A DNA stretch of 11,026 bases from Micavibrio sp. UBA2020 (GCA_002334985.1 DDBY01000050.1:10043-21068), one strand, 5' to 3'; counted from the stretch's first letter, positions 1 to 8,508 are shown. Program-made: numbers and translations. Notes: a model not told the origin generated them from the letters alone.

Positions 1-796
1 TGTAAAAAGTCATGACAGCCACGGCGGCGATGGTGCCCGCGTGCGTGCGGCGGCGCCAAAGCGCATTCTGTTCGGCTTTTTCCGCCATGCTGAGCTGCGA
101 TTGTTTTTCGCCCGCATACGGCAGCGGCAGCTGCAGGGCGCGCATGGCGTACCACGCAACCGCACCGGCGGCCAAAGCAATACCTGCCGCCTGCCAGCCT
201 GCCGCACAAAAAACAACGAAGCACAGCAACGTCAGCATCCAGCTCACCACCGACGAAAATAGCTGGAGCACATAACGCCAATAAACATGCGATTCACGCA
301 AATGCACAAATTCATGCGCCAGCACGGCGCGTTCTTCTTCGTCATCCATCAGCGCGAGGAGTGGCGCGGAAACGGCCAGCACAGGCCGCCCCAAATCCAG
401 CACCGCAGCGGTCGGAAGTTCGGCCATCCCCTCCATCGTGGTGGCGCTTTTGGCGCCCGCGGCCGCTGGCGCGGCGCCTTCCCTGCGGAAATCATACAGC
501 GGATAATCGGCAGGGTTCAGCCCCGCGCGTGCATATAAGTCGGCCATGATTTTGCCGAGATTGGGGGAGATGTCGGACGTATCCGGATGCACGGCAAGGC
601 GGTTTTTAAAAATTTTGCTGCGGCGGCCGAGCTCCAGCATCGCACTGCCGAAAACGACCACCAGCGCCAGCGCCAGCACCCACGGCGGCGCAACGTGCCA
701 GACCGCGGCCATAAGGCCTAGAATGCCGAAATAATAAACGCTAACGCGCAGTGCATATAAAACCTCGCGCCAGAGCGGGGCCGATGCGCGCGGCAT
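1..796 (-). CDS. M48-type (HtpX-like) membrane zinc metallopeptidase, C-terminus cut off by window edge
   Basis: A frame open from an ATG at 796 down to base 1 gives 265 residues without a stop; the end lies outside the window. Two hydrophobic segments (about residues 13-35 and 38-56) are followed by a soluble part, then AVLAHEFVHLRESH around residues 157-170, which contains the zinc-binding HExxH (H161, E162, H165) in the usual M48 setting. Two more hydrophobic segments follow (about 179-199 and 203-218). This matches the HtpX/M48 plan of a membrane-anchored protease with the active site on the cytosolic side, a family known for membrane protein quality control. The third zinc ligand is not clear; E230 is only a guess. 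The start overlaps the mrcA stop as TGATG, so translation is probably coupled to PBP1a. M56 (BlaR1-like) peptidase is a less likely alternative. Confidence 0.68.
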   Translation of the reverse strand, partial: MPRASAPLWREVLYALRVSVYYFGILGLMAAVWHVAPPWVLALALVVVFGSAMLELGRRSKIFKNRLAVHPDTSDISPNLGKIMADLYARAGLNPADYPLYDFRREGAAPAAAGAKSATTMEGMAELPTAAVLDLGRPVLAVSAPLLALMDDEEERAVLAHEFVHLRESHVYWRYVLQLFSSVVSWMLTLLCFVVFCAAGWQAAGIALAAGAVAWYAMRALQLPLPYAGEKQSQLSMAEKAEQNALWRRRTHAGTIAAVAVMTFY

Positions 797-3423
797 CAAT
801 AAATACCGCCCAGACCCGTATTCACGCTTTCCCCCACGTTGGTCACATCGGTGACGGAAGAAACCCCCTCGCCCGTGAACATCATCGGCTCTTCGCCCGG
901 CTCCGTCCCCGCGAGGAAGGCTTCGAGCAGCGGCTTTTCCGTCTGCGCGCCTGCGCGTGTGCCCGTTTGCGGGTCCACAAGCACCAGGCGGATGCCTTCG
1001 GGCACGCGGAAGGGCAACGCGGGCACATCCTTCATGGCCTTTTGCACAAATTCCTTCACGACCGGCACAGCAACGCGCCCGCCGGTTTCTTTCGCACCGA
1101 GGGAGCGCGGCTCGTCATACCCGACATAAACGCCGATAACGAGGTCGGGCGTGAAGCCGATGAACCACGCATCTTTGGATTCGTTCGTTGTGCCCGTCTT
1201 GCCCGCGATAGGACGGCCAAGGCTGTTCAGTGCCGTCGCGGTGCCGCGCTGCACGACGCCTTCCATCATCGATACGACCTGATACATGTGACGCGGGTCG
1301 GCAATTTGCTCGCGCGTATCGGGAATATCCGGCGTTACCTGACCGCTCCACGGTATCATGGGGCCGCAGCCTTCGCAGGGGCGTTTGTCATGCACAAAAA
1401 TGGTTTTGCCGTTTCTGTCCTGCACGCGGTCGATAGTGGTCGGCGTGATTTTCTTGCCGCCGTTCACGAAAATGCTATAGGCCGCAACCATGCGCTGCAG
1501 CGTCGTCTCGCCCGCACCGATGGACATCGACAGCATTGTGGGCAGGTTGTCCGTCACGCCGAACTGGCTGCAGATTTGCGCAATGCGTTCCATCCCCACA
1601 TAGTTCGCAAGGCGGATGGTCATGAGGTTACGCGATTTTTCAAGCCCGACGCGCAGCGTGGTCGGCCCGCCGTAATCGGCACTATAGTTTTTAGGGCGCC
1701 AGTCTTTCAGCCCCGGCCCCTGTTCCATCACGAAGGGCGCATCAAGGATAAGCGTTGCGGGGGTAAAGCCCGCCTCCAGCCCCGCCAGATAGACGAAGGG
1801 TTTGAAGGCCGAACCCGGCTGGCGTATCGCCTGCGAAGCGCGGTTGAACTGGCTCATTTCATAGCTGAAGCCGCCAGCAATCGCAAAAATACGGCCGTTA
1901 TGCGGGTTCATGGCGATGATGCCGCCCTGCACTTCGGGTATCTGGCGCAGCCACCACGCCGCTTTGTCGCCTTCACCGCCCGTGTTTTCAATCAGCCAGA
2001 CATCGCCTTCTTTAAGGACATCGCTGGCTTTTTTGACTTCAGGCGCGCCGCGTTTGCGCGCCCAGCGCATGCGCTCGTAGGGGAGCTTGACCTTGTCACC
2101 ATTACGCAGGCCCATCGTCGCCTGCTTGTCGCCGCTGTCAATCACCACCGCAGCTTCGAAATCGCCCGCACCCAAGGGACGGCGGATGGCACCCAGCGCG
2201 GTTTGCCAATCTTTCATGTCTTCGATTTTGCCGATGGGCTCGCTGTGCAGGCCGCGGCGCTGGTCGTATTCAATCAGGCCGTTGCGCAGCGCGCGTTCGG
2301 CCACGCGCTGGTATTCGGGCACCATGGACGTGCGGGCAATCAAGCCGCCCTCGTAAAGCCCTTTTTCGCCGTAAAGCTCCAGCAGGCGGCGGCGTACCTC
2401 TTCGGCAAAATACGGATTGTTGACGTATTGGTCGCTGTCGCGTTTTTGCGTTTTTAGCGGCGTATCCTTGGCCTTTTGCATTTCGTCCGCGGTGATATAG
2501 CCGTTTTCGTTCATCTGTTCGATGACCCAGTTGCGGCGGCCAACGGCGGCTTCGTAGTGGCGTTCGGGGTTATAGTTATTGGGCGCCTTGGGCAGCGCGG
2601 CCAGATAGGCGGCTTCTTCGATATTCAGCTCGTCGAGCGGCTTGTTGAAATATTCAAGCGATGCCGCAGCCACGCCATAAGCACGCTGGCCGAGGAAGAT
2701 TTCGTTCAGATACAGCTCGAGGATACGGTCCTTGCTCAACGCCTGTTCGATACGGAACGACAGGATGATTTCGCGGAACTTGCGTTTGAATTTCGCGATG
2801 TCGTTGCCGCGCTCGTCGTCCAGACCGTCGGAGAGCAAAAAGTTTTTGGCAACCTGCTGCGTAATCGTCGAGGCGCCGACCAGACGCCGGTTCGAGCCCA
2901 TGTGCATCACGTTATCGCGAATGGCGCGCGCAACACCCGTGGCGTCGATACCGGGGTGTTTAAAAAAGTTTTTATCTTCCGCCGACAAAAACGCATGGAT
3001 GACGCGGTCGGGCACGTCCTGTACGGGGATATAAACGCGTTTTTCCGCCGCAAATTCGGCCAGCAGGCGGCCATCGTCCGCATAGGCGCGCGTGACAATC
3101 GGCGGCTCGTAGGTTGCAAGGGCGCTATAGTCGGGCAAGTCCTGGCTGAAATAGAACAGCAAGGCGACAACCGCGCCCACACCCACAATCGCCCCCATGA
3201 CCGCCAGCGACAAAAGCGCCATGAAGGTACGCATGAACCAGCCGGGCCCCGCGCTGCGCGGCCGCGGCTGCGTATCGCGCACGGGCTTTTCCGCCTTGGG
3301 CGCAGAGGCTTTGCCCTTTGGTGCGGCGGCTTTTGCTTTCGCGCCGGCTTTGGGCTTGCCCCCGACGGCGGGACGCACGGCGCGCAGTTCGTTACCTGTT
3401 GGCGGTGTTTTGTCCTTGGTCAC
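796..3423 (-). CDS. mrcA: Penicillin-binding protein 1a, bifunctional peptidoglycan glycosyltransferase/DD-transpeptidase
   Basis: 875 residues, class A PBP that polymerises lipid II into glycan strands and cross-links stem peptides in the periplasm. After a basic Lys/Ala/Pro-rich cytoplasmic tail (1-60) comes one membrane segment (about 65-92). The GT51 domain follows, with EDKNFFKHPG (catalytic E149), GASTITQQVAKNF (183-195) and RKFREI (E218). The transpeptidase domain has SAFK (nucleophile S538, K541), SRN (597-599) and KTGTT (742-746). All catalytic motifs are intact. The stretch 320-500 fits the OB-like insert of PBP1a rather than PBP1b. The start is GTG at 3423; TGAGG overlapping the mlaF stop serves as ribosome-binding site. 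The gap to mlaF is 8 nt and the stop overlaps the next start. In many alphaproteobacteria mrcA lies elsewhere, so this setting is notable (from memory). The last 70 residues look disordered. Confidence 0.96.
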   Translation of the reverse strand: MTKDKTPPTGNELRAVRPAVGGKPKAGAKAKAAAPKGKASAPKAEKPVRDTQPRPRSAGPGWFMRTFMALLSLAVMGAIVGVGAVVALLFYFSQDLPDYSALATYEPPIVTRAYADDGRLLAEFAAEKRVYIPVQDVPDRVIHAFLSAEDKNFFKHPGIDATGVARAIRDNVMHMGSNRRLVGASTITQQVAKNFLLSDGLDDERGNDIAKFKRKFREIILSFRIEQALSKDRILELYLNEIFLGQRAYGVAAASLEYFNKPLDELNIEEAAYLAALPKAPNNYNPERHYEAAVGRRNWVIEQMNENGYITADEMQKAKDTPLKTQKRDSDQYVNNPYFAEEVRRRLLELYGEKGLYEGGLIARTSMVPEYQRVAERALRNGLIEYDQRRGLHSEPIGKIEDMKDWQTALGAIRRPLGAGDFEAAVVIDSGDKQATMGLRNGDKVKLPYERMRWARKRGAPEVKKASDVLKEGDVWLIENTGGEGDKAAWWLRQIPEVQGGIIAMNPHNGRIFAIAGGFSYEMSQFNRASQAIRQPGSAFKPFVYLAGLEAGFTPATLILDAPFVMEQGPGLKDWRPKNYSADYGGPTTLRVGLEKSRNLMTIRLANYVGMERIAQICSQFGVTDNLPTMLSMSIGAGETTLQRMVAAYSIFVNGGKKITPTTIDRVQDRNGKTIFVHDKRPCEGCGPMIPWSGQVTPDIPDTREQIADPRHMYQVVSMMEGVVQRGTATALNSLGRPIAGKTGTTNESKDAWFIGFTPDLVIGVYVGYDEPRSLGAKETGGRVAVPVVKEFVQKAMKDVPALPFRVPEGIRLVLVDPQTGTRAGAQTEKPLLEAFLAGTEPGEEPMMFTGEGVSSVTDVTNVGESVNTGLGGIY

Positions 3424-3431
3424 GGGCAGCC

Positions 3432-4202
3432 TCAGATTTCCATTTTAATCGGCCCCTCGGCGGAGCCCTTGATGAATTGCTCGACATACGGGTTGCCGGA
3501 ATGGTCAATATCCGCCGCCTTGCCGTGCCAGATAATCTCGCCTTTATAAATCATCGCGATGTCGTCGGCGATTTTGCGCGCGCTGTGCATGTCATGGGTA
3601 ATCGACAATGCCGTCGCGCCCAGCCCCTTGGACGTTTCGATGATAAGGTCGTTAATAACGTCCGCCATAATAGGGTCGAGGCCCGTGGTCGGTTCGTCAA
3701 AGAAAATAATTTCAGGATTGGTCGCAATCGCGCGGGCAAGGCCGACGCGTTTTTGCATACCGCCGGACAGCTCCGCCGGCAACAGCTTCGCCACACGCGA
3801 CGGCAGGCCGACAGCGCGCAGTTTTTCAATCGCGACGTCGTAGGCGTCTTTGCGCGACACGCCCTTGCCCTGAATAAGGCCGAAGGCAACGTTTTCCCAA
3901 ATCTGCAAACTGTCAAACAGCGCGCCGCCTTGAAACAGCATGCCGAATTTTCGCATCAGCGCATCGCGTTCCTTGCCGCGCAGGCCGGTGGTTTCCTGCC
4001 CATCGACAAGAATGGAGCCGCTGTCGGGCGAAACGATGCCCAGCACCGATTTAATCATCACGGATTTGCCGGTACCGCTGCCGCCAATGACCACCAGCGA
4101 CTTGCCCTTTTCAACCGAAATGTTCACGCCGCGCAAGACATGGTTGGCGCCGAAAGATTTGCGCACGTCGCGCAGTTCAAGTTTTTTAGCGGCCTGCGTC
4201 AT
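3432..4202 (-). CDS. mlaF: MlaF-type ABC transporter ATP-binding protein (phospholipid/MCE transport)
   Basis: 256 residues, a cytoplasmic ABC ATPase that drives an MCE/Mla-type lipid transporter with the MlaE-like permease encoded just upstream. All motifs are present: Walker A GGSGTGKS (40-47), Q-loop Q91 in the MLFQGGALFDSL context typical of MlaF/Ttg2A, ABC signature LSGGMQ (145-150), Walker B IIFFDE (165-170) and switch histidine H203 in THD. Length is normal for the family. The ATG at 4202 follows the mlaE stop by 3 nt, with GGGGA about 8 nt ahead as ribosome-binding site. The C-terminus runs into the mrcA translation start signal. The symbol is by family; the lipid carried and the direction of transport cannot be read from sequence. 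Confidence 0.93.
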   Translation of the reverse strand: MTQAAKKLELRDVRKSFGANHVLRGVNISVEKGKSLVVIGGSGTGKSVMIKSVLGIVSPDSGSILVDGQETTGLRGKERDALMRKFGMLFQGGALFDSLQIWENVAFGLIQGKGVSRKDAYDVAIEKLRAVGLPSRVAKLLPAELSGGMQKRVGLARAIATNPEIIFFDEPTTGLDPIMADVINDLIIETSKGLGATALSITHDMHSARKIADDIAMIYKGEIIWHGKAADIDHSGNPYVEQFIKGSAEGPIKMEI

Positions 4203-4205
4203 GGT

Positions 4206-5051
4206 TTATTTCCCCGCGAAAAAGAGCTGGGTGAGGAAGTAGTTCGCAATCAGTATAAGGATAGAAGCGGAAACAACCGCATTCGTCGTCGCCGCGCCCA
4301 CCCCCTGCGCCCCGCGCTGGGAGTTAAAGCCGTGATAGCAGCCCATCAGGGTTACGATAAAACCAAACGCCGCCGCTTTCCAAAGCCCCGAAACCACGTC
4401 ATCCGCGGTCAAAAATTCCCATGTGCGGTGGATATAGTTTTCGGAAACGAACTCGAGTTTGTAAACGCCGACGATATAACCGCCGTAAACGCCGATGACA
4501 TCGGCAATCAAAACCAGCAGCGGCAACATCAGCGTGCCCGCAATCAGGCGCGGGGCAATCAGATATTTAAACGGGTTGGTCGAAAGCGTGGTGAGCGCGT
4601 CAATCTGCTCTGTCACGCGCATGGTGCCGATTTCCGCCGCAATCGATGCGCCGATACGCCCTGCGACCATCAAACCCGCAAGCACGGGCGCAAGCTCGCG
4701 CGTGACGGACAGTACGACGACGGTTGCCACCGCGCCTTCGGCAGAAAAGCGCGAAAAGCCCGTATAACTTTGCAGCGCCAGCACCATACCCGTGAACAGC
4801 GCCGTCATGCCCACAACAGGCAGGGAGTAATAACCGATATCTACCACCTGACGCCACAAAAGGCGCGGATAGAACGGCGGCGTGAAGCAGTGATAAATGC
4901 CCTGCGCCGCGAAAGTCGCCAGACGCCCGACAGCCGCCAGAAAACCCAGTAGCGTCGCGCCGATGCGCTGGCACATGCCGGTCAGCCAGCCCAAGGGGGA
5001 GAAGCCCGCGCTTGTCTGCTGTTCCTGCTGCTGGTTATCTGCGGTGTTCAT
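4206..5051 (-). CDS. mlaE: MlaE-type ABC transporter permease
   Basis: 281 residues, inner-membrane permease of the MlaE/YrbE family, partner of the adjacent MlaF-like ATPase. A polar Gln-rich N-terminus (1-18) precedes an interface helix and several hydrophobic segments (roughly 75-95, 108-140, 167-197, 224-242, 258-278). The family hallmark is clear: RELAPVLAGLMVAGRIGAS (118-136), then the AAEIGTMRVTEQIDAL block (138-153) thought to couple to the ATPase, and GCYHGFNSQRGAQGVGAAT (237-255). The start ATG overlaps the alr stop as ATGA. No MlaD (MCE domain), MlaC or MlaB gene follows: the next genes are mlaF, then mrcA. The working complex therefore needs partners encoded outside this window. 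Confidence 0.93.
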   Translation of the reverse strand: MNTADNQQQEQQTSAGFSPLGWLTGMCQRIGATLLGFLAAVGRLATFAAQGIYHCFTPPFYPRLLWRQVVDIGYYSLPVVGMTALFTGMVLALQSYTGFSRFSAEGAVATVVVLSVTRELAPVLAGLMVAGRIGASIAAEIGTMRVTEQIDALTTLSTNPFKYLIAPRLIAGTLMLPLLVLIADVIGVYGGYIVGVYKLEFVSENYIHRTWEFLTADDVVSGLWKAAAFGFIVTLMGCYHGFNSQRGAQGVGAATTNAVVSASILILIANYFLTQLFFAGK

Positions 5052-6214
5052 GCGCTGCCCCCGATATAATGCCGCGGCGTGCGTGGGCCGAGACCGGTGA
5101 AAATTTCATAGCCGATAGTACCCGCCTGCGCTGCCACATCGTCGACCGTTTGATGCGGGCCGATGATTTCAACCCAGTCGCCCGGCGCAGGTTGCTGCGG
5201 CAGATGCGCGGTATCGACAATGATGGAATCCATCGATACCCGCCCGATAACGTCGCAGGCCGCGCCGCCGATATAGACTTTGCCGCGGCCGGTCAGGCTG
5301 CGCAAATATCCGTCGGCGTATCCGATTGAAACGGTGACGCATTTTTGACCCGTCGCCACCGCATAACCCGCACCGTAACCAACGCTGCCCGGCCTGTCAA
5401 TGAGCCTGTTTTGCAGAATACGCCCCTCGAACAGCACCGTGCCCTGCATGGGGTTTTGCGGCAGCCCTGTCGGGTTGATTCCATAGATGGCGCAGCCCGG
5501 CCGCGCGAGGTCGAAATGATAATCCGCCCCCAAAAACACCCCGCCCGAATTGGCGAAGCTGAGGCGCAGCGGACGCCCCAGCGCCGCCGTGAGCTGCCGG
5601 AACAGCGCCAGCTGCTCGGCATTCTTGGGATGCGCGGGCTCGTCTGCACAGCAAAGGTGGCTCATGGCATAACGCACGTCCAGCGCCGCGAAGGCATCTC
5701 TATCCGCCGCCAGTGCAGCAACTTCGCTGCCATTCAGGCCAAGACGGTTCATGCCCGTATCGATATGCAGCAGGCAAGGCAGACGCTTGCCCGCAGCCAC
5801 TGCGGCCGCGCGCCAATGCGCGATGTCGGCAGGGCTGTTGAGCACGGGGACAAGACCGCTTTTAATATATTCAGGCGCCGGCGCACCGCGCGGCCCTTCG
5901 AGGACATAAATGCTCGGCGCATCCGGAATGGACGGCGCGCCCGACAGCGGGCTATGCGGAAAAGACGTCGCGACGGCATCCAGCGCCGCTTTGACTTTCA
6001 AACCTTCGGCATATTGCGCAACGAAAAAATGGCGACAGCCCTGCGCAAAAAGCGCGCGCGAAACGGACGCCGCGCCAAGTCCATAGGAATCCGCCTTGAC
6101 CACCCCTGCGCAATCCGCACCGTTTTGCAGTTTTTTACGCAGCAAAAGCCAGTTGTGCGCGATGGCATCAAGGTCCACCGTCATGCGGGATGAAGGGCCG
6201 GTGAAATCAGTCAT
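5048..6214 (-). CDS. alr: Alanine racemase (PLP-dependent)
   Basis: 388 residues, a cytoplasmic fold-type III PLP enzyme interconverting L- and D-alanine and supplying D-Ala for peptidoglycan. The lysine that binds PLP is K40 in VVKADSYGLG. HIDTGMNRLG (150-159), FANSGG (220-225), RPGCAIYG (238-245), GYGAGY (279-284, containing the likely catalytic tyrosine Y280), SIGYADGYLR (296-305), GRVSMD (324-329) and the C-terminal YEIFTGLGPRTPRHYIG block all match the family. Length is usual. ATG 6214 lies 7 nt after the dnaB stop with only a weak AAGG close by. The in-frame Met11 would begin exactly at the conserved core, so the start is slightly uncertain. It sits between dnaB and the envelope genes. 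Whether it is the biosynthetic (alr) or catabolic (dadX) type is inferred from this setting. Confidence 0.95.
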   Translation of the reverse strand: MTDFTGPSSRMTVDLDAIAHNWLLLRKKLQNGADCAGVVKADSYGLGAASVSRALFAQGCRHFFVAQYAEGLKVKAALDAVATSFPHSPLSGAPSIPDAPSIYVLEGPRGAPAPEYIKSGLVPVLNSPADIAHWRAAAVAAGKRLPCLLHIDTGMNRLGLNGSEVAALAADRDAFAALDVRYAMSHLCCADEPAHPKNAEQLALFRQLTAALGRPLRLSFANSGGVFLGADYHFDLARPGCAIYGINPTGLPQNPMQGTVLFEGRILQNRLIDRPGSVGYGAGYAVATGQKCVTVSIGYADGYLRSLTGRGKVYIGGAACDVIGRVSMDSIIVDTAHLPQQPAPGDWVEIIGPHQTVDDVAAQAGTIGYEIFTGLGPRTPRHYIGGSA

Positions 6215-6221
6215 GGCCTTA

Positions 6222-7730
6222 TTACTCGTATTCTTCGACGCGGTATTGTTCGAGGTTGCCGAAGCGCGTGAATTCGCCTTCGAAATGCAGCTTCACCGTG
6301 CCGATGGGACCGTGACGCTGCTTGGCGATAATACATTCGGCGACGTTATGGGTTTCTTCCATCCGGCGCAGCCAGTCGTCGTGGCGGGCGGCGAACTTGT
6401 CGGGCGCCTCTTCGGGACGCGGCGCGGGCTGTTCGCGCTCCAGATAATATTCTTCGCGGTAAACGAACATGACGATATCCGCGTCCTGCTCGATAGAACC
6501 GGATTCACGCAAGTCCGCCAGCTGCGGGCGTTTGTTGTCGCGTGCTTCAACTGCACGGCTGAGCTGCGAGAGCGCGAGCACGGGGACTTCCAGCTCCTTC
6601 GCCAGCGCCTTGAGCGAGCGGGTGATTTCGGAGACTTCCTGCACACGACTGCCCTGCGAGCCTGCGCTGCCGGAGCCTTGAATAAGCTGCAAATAGTCGA
6701 TGATGATAAGGCCGAGGTTGTGCTGGCGCTTCAAACGGCGGCAGCGCGTGCGTATCGCGCTCATGGTCAGCGCGGGCGTATCGTCGATGAACAGCGGCGC
6801 GCGCGACATCTGCTGGCTTGCTTCGACAAATTTTTGAAAATCGGTATCGGCGATTTCGCCGCGCCGTATTTTGTCCGACGGCACGCCGGAGAGGTCTGCG
6901 AGAATACGTCCCGCCAGCTGCTCCGCCGACATCTCGAGGGAGAACATACCGACGACAGCGCCTTCTTTGCCGTTTGATTGCAAATAGGCGCGGGCCGCAT
7001 TGATGCCCATATTGGTCGCCAGCGCCGATTTACCCATCGACGGACGGCCGGCAAGAATAAGCAAATCGGAATTTTGCAAACCGCCGAGTTTTTTGTCGAT
7101 ATCAAGAAGACCGGTAGTGATACCCGTGACCATGCCTTCGCGCTGATAGGCGACTTCGGCCTGACGGATAGCCTGCGCGAGGGATTCACTGAACGGAATA
7201 AACCCGCCCTTGTAATCACCTGCTGTTGCGAGGTCGAACAGGCGTTTTTCCGTTTGTTCAATCTGGTCGGTCGCCGTGACATCGACATTGTGGGCATAGG
7301 CATCGTTGACCACGTCTTCGCCGAGCGCGACCAGTGCGCGGCGCAGGTGCAGTTCGTAAATCGTGCGTCCGTAATCTTCGACGTTGACCACGCTGATGAT
7401 ATGCGCGGCAAGGTCGGCCAGATATTGCCCGCCGCCGACCGGCGCGAGGTCCTGGTCTTTTTCGAAGTAGCTTTTGAGCGTGATGGGGCTCGCGTCCTGT
7501 CCGCGCTCCACAAATTTCACGATGGCTTCGAATATGCGGCCATGCACGGGGTTGTAGAAATGCTCGGGCCGCAGAAACTCGTTCACTTTTTCAAGCGCGC
7601 GGTTATTGACCAGCAGCGCGCCGAGGAGCGCCTGCTCCACCTCGTCATTGTGGGGCATGACGCGGTATTCGGCATCGCCGCTAAGGCTGCCGACGGCGGA
7701 AACGGAGCGTTGGAGGGCATCTGCTGTCAT
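6222..7730 (-). CDS. dnaB: Replicative DNA helicase DnaB
   Basis: 502 residues, the hexameric 5'-3' helicase of the replication fork, which interacts with DnaG primase. The N-terminal domain begins at the typical RVMPHNDEVEQALLGALL (24-40). The RecA-like domain has Walker A GRPSMGKS (228-235), SLEMS with E266, Walker B LIIIDYLQLI (341-350), ALSQLSRAVE (386-395) and KQRHGPIGT (470-478) with the arginine-finger region. A charged insert at about 429-460 separates the last two blocks; similar inserts occur in alphaproteobacterial DnaB (from memory). No intein is seen. The ATG at 7730 lacks a good Shine-Dalgarno sequence and gives about 24 residues ahead of the conserved core; Met25 is an alternative. 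It heads the six-gene block and lies downstream of the rplI terminator, so it needs its own promoter or readthrough. Confidence 0.97.
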   Translation of the reverse strand: MTADALQRSVSAVGSLSGDAEYRVMPHNDEVEQALLGALLVNNRALEKVNEFLRPEHFYNPVHGRIFEAIVKFVERGQDASPITLKSYFEKDQDLAPVGGGQYLADLAAHIISVVNVEDYGRTIYELHLRRALVALGEDVVNDAYAHNVDVTATDQIEQTEKRLFDLATAGDYKGGFIPFSESLAQAIRQAEVAYQREGMVTGITTGLLDIDKKLGGLQNSDLLILAGRPSMGKSALATNMGINAARAYLQSNGKEGAVVGMFSLEMSAEQLAGRILADLSGVPSDKIRRGEIADTDFQKFVEASQQMSRAPLFIDDTPALTMSAIRTRCRRLKRQHNLGLIIIDYLQLIQGSGSAGSQGSRVQEVSEITRSLKALAKELEVPVLALSQLSRAVEARDNKRPQLADLRESGSIEQDADIVMFVYREEYYLEREQPAPRPEEAPDKFAARHDDWLRRMEETHNVAECIIAKQRHGPIGTVKLHFEGEFTRFGNLEQYRVEEYE

Positions 7731-7747
7731 GTCACCAAATTAGCAGA

Positions 7748-7772
7748 AGAATCGCGTGATATGAACGATTCT
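7748..7772. promoter_or_regulatory. 7-bp inverted repeat ahead of dnaB, possible operator or 5'-UTR hairpin
   Basis: AGAATCG (7748-7754) and its exact reverse complement CGATTCT (7766-7772) are separated by 11 nt, centred about 30 bp upstream of the dnaB start. It lies in the only gap between the rplI terminator and dnaB, where the promoter of the six-gene block should be. I found no convincing -35/-10 pair there. Function is inferred from position only. Confidence 0.3.
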
Positions 7773-7816
7773 ATAAGCTTTTTTCAGGCTGTGGCCTGAC
7801 TGCCGCACAGGCGCAT

Positions 7817-7854
7817 AAAAAAACAGCCCGGCGTTGCGCGCGGGCTGTTTTTTG
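7817..7854 (-). terminator. Rho-independent terminator of the rpsF-rpsR-rplI operon
   Basis: AACAGCCCG (7822-7830) pairs perfectly with CGGGCTGTT (7841-7849) around a 10-nt loop. Read leftward from rplI, the hairpin is followed by a run of seven T. It begins about 20 nt after the rplI stop. A-runs and T-runs on both sides would let it work in either direction, but only the leftward transcript needs it. Confidence 0.88.
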
Positions 7855-7872
7855 TAAAAACGTGAAGTCGCC

Positions 7873-8487
7873 TTAAGCGGCAGCTTCTTCGGTTTTTTCG
7901 CCTTCGGCTGCTTTTGCAGCTTCCGCAGCGGCCTGCGCCTCGAGGGCGGCGGCAGCTTCGGCAGCGCGCTCTTCAGCGCGCAGCGTGCGGTCATCTTTTA
8001 CGATGAGGGCTTCGCCGCGTTCTTCCTGAATTTTCGCTTCTTCAGCGGAACGGGCGATGTTGATGGTGACTTCAACCATGACTTCCGGATGCAGGAAGAC
8101 TTTTACAGGGTAGAGGCCGAGCAGTTTGTATGCACGATCCATCGTGACCTGTTCACGGTCGATTTTGAAGCCTTTGGCGGTAACCGCATCCGCGATGTCA
8201 CGGGCGGTGACCGAACCGTAAAGCTGGCCGGCTTCGGACGCCTGACGGATAAGGGAGACCTTGAGGCCTTCCATTTTCACGGAGACTTTTTCAGCTTCTT
8301 CGCGGCGTTTCAGGTTCTGGGCTTCCAGTTCCTTTTTCTTGCCGTCGAAGTAGGAGATGTTGTCCTTCGTCGCGCGCAGGGCTTTCTGGCGCGGCAGCAG
8401 GAAGTTGCGGGCATAACCCGGGCGCACGGTGACAACGTCACCCATCTGGCCAAGGTTTTCCACGCGTTCGAGGAGAATGACTTGCAT
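7873..8487 (-). CDS. rplI: 50S ribosomal protein bL9
   Basis: 204 residues, component of the large ribosomal subunit that binds 23S rRNA near the L1 stalk. The N-terminal domain starts [19 protein letters not shown] and continues with [11 protein letters not shown] (22-32), the bL9 signature. A long charged connecting helix (about 45-75) leads to the C-terminal domain (76-150). The usual protein has about 150 residues; here a further tail of about 50 residues rich in Ala and Glu (155-204) follows, as in several alphaproteobacteria. A strong GGAAGGA lies ahead of ATG 8487, 21 nt after rpsR. It is the last gene of the operon, with a terminator directly downstream. Confidence 0.97.
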   Translation of the reverse strand: MQVILLERVENLGQMGDVVTVRPGYARNFLLPRQKALRATKDNISYFDGKKKELEAQNLKRREEAEKVSVKMEGLKVSLIRQASEAGQLYGSVTARDIADAVTAKGFKIDREQVTMDRAYKLLGLYPVKVFLHPEVMVEVTINIARSAEEAKIQEERGEALIVKDDRTLRAEERAAEAAAALEAQAAAEAAKAAEGEKTEEAAA

Positions 8488-8508
8488 GTCTGTATCCTTC
8501 CTTAGCTC

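Noticed and set aside
751..2457. Long open frame of 568 codons on the plus strand opposite mrcA
   Set aside because: It is antisense to an intact PBP1a with all motifs, is composed largely of Arg, His and Ala as expected from reading GC-rich codons backwards, and has no recognised domain.
2476..4952. Open frames of 357 and 544 codons on the plus strand opposite mrcA, mlaF and mlaE
   Set aside because: Same reason: mirror of GC-rich coding sequence, crossing the boundaries of three real genes, without ribosome-binding site or domain.
5345..6193. Plus-strand frame of 282 codons opposite alr
   Set aside because: Arg/Ala-rich antisense shadow of a fully conserved alanine racemase.
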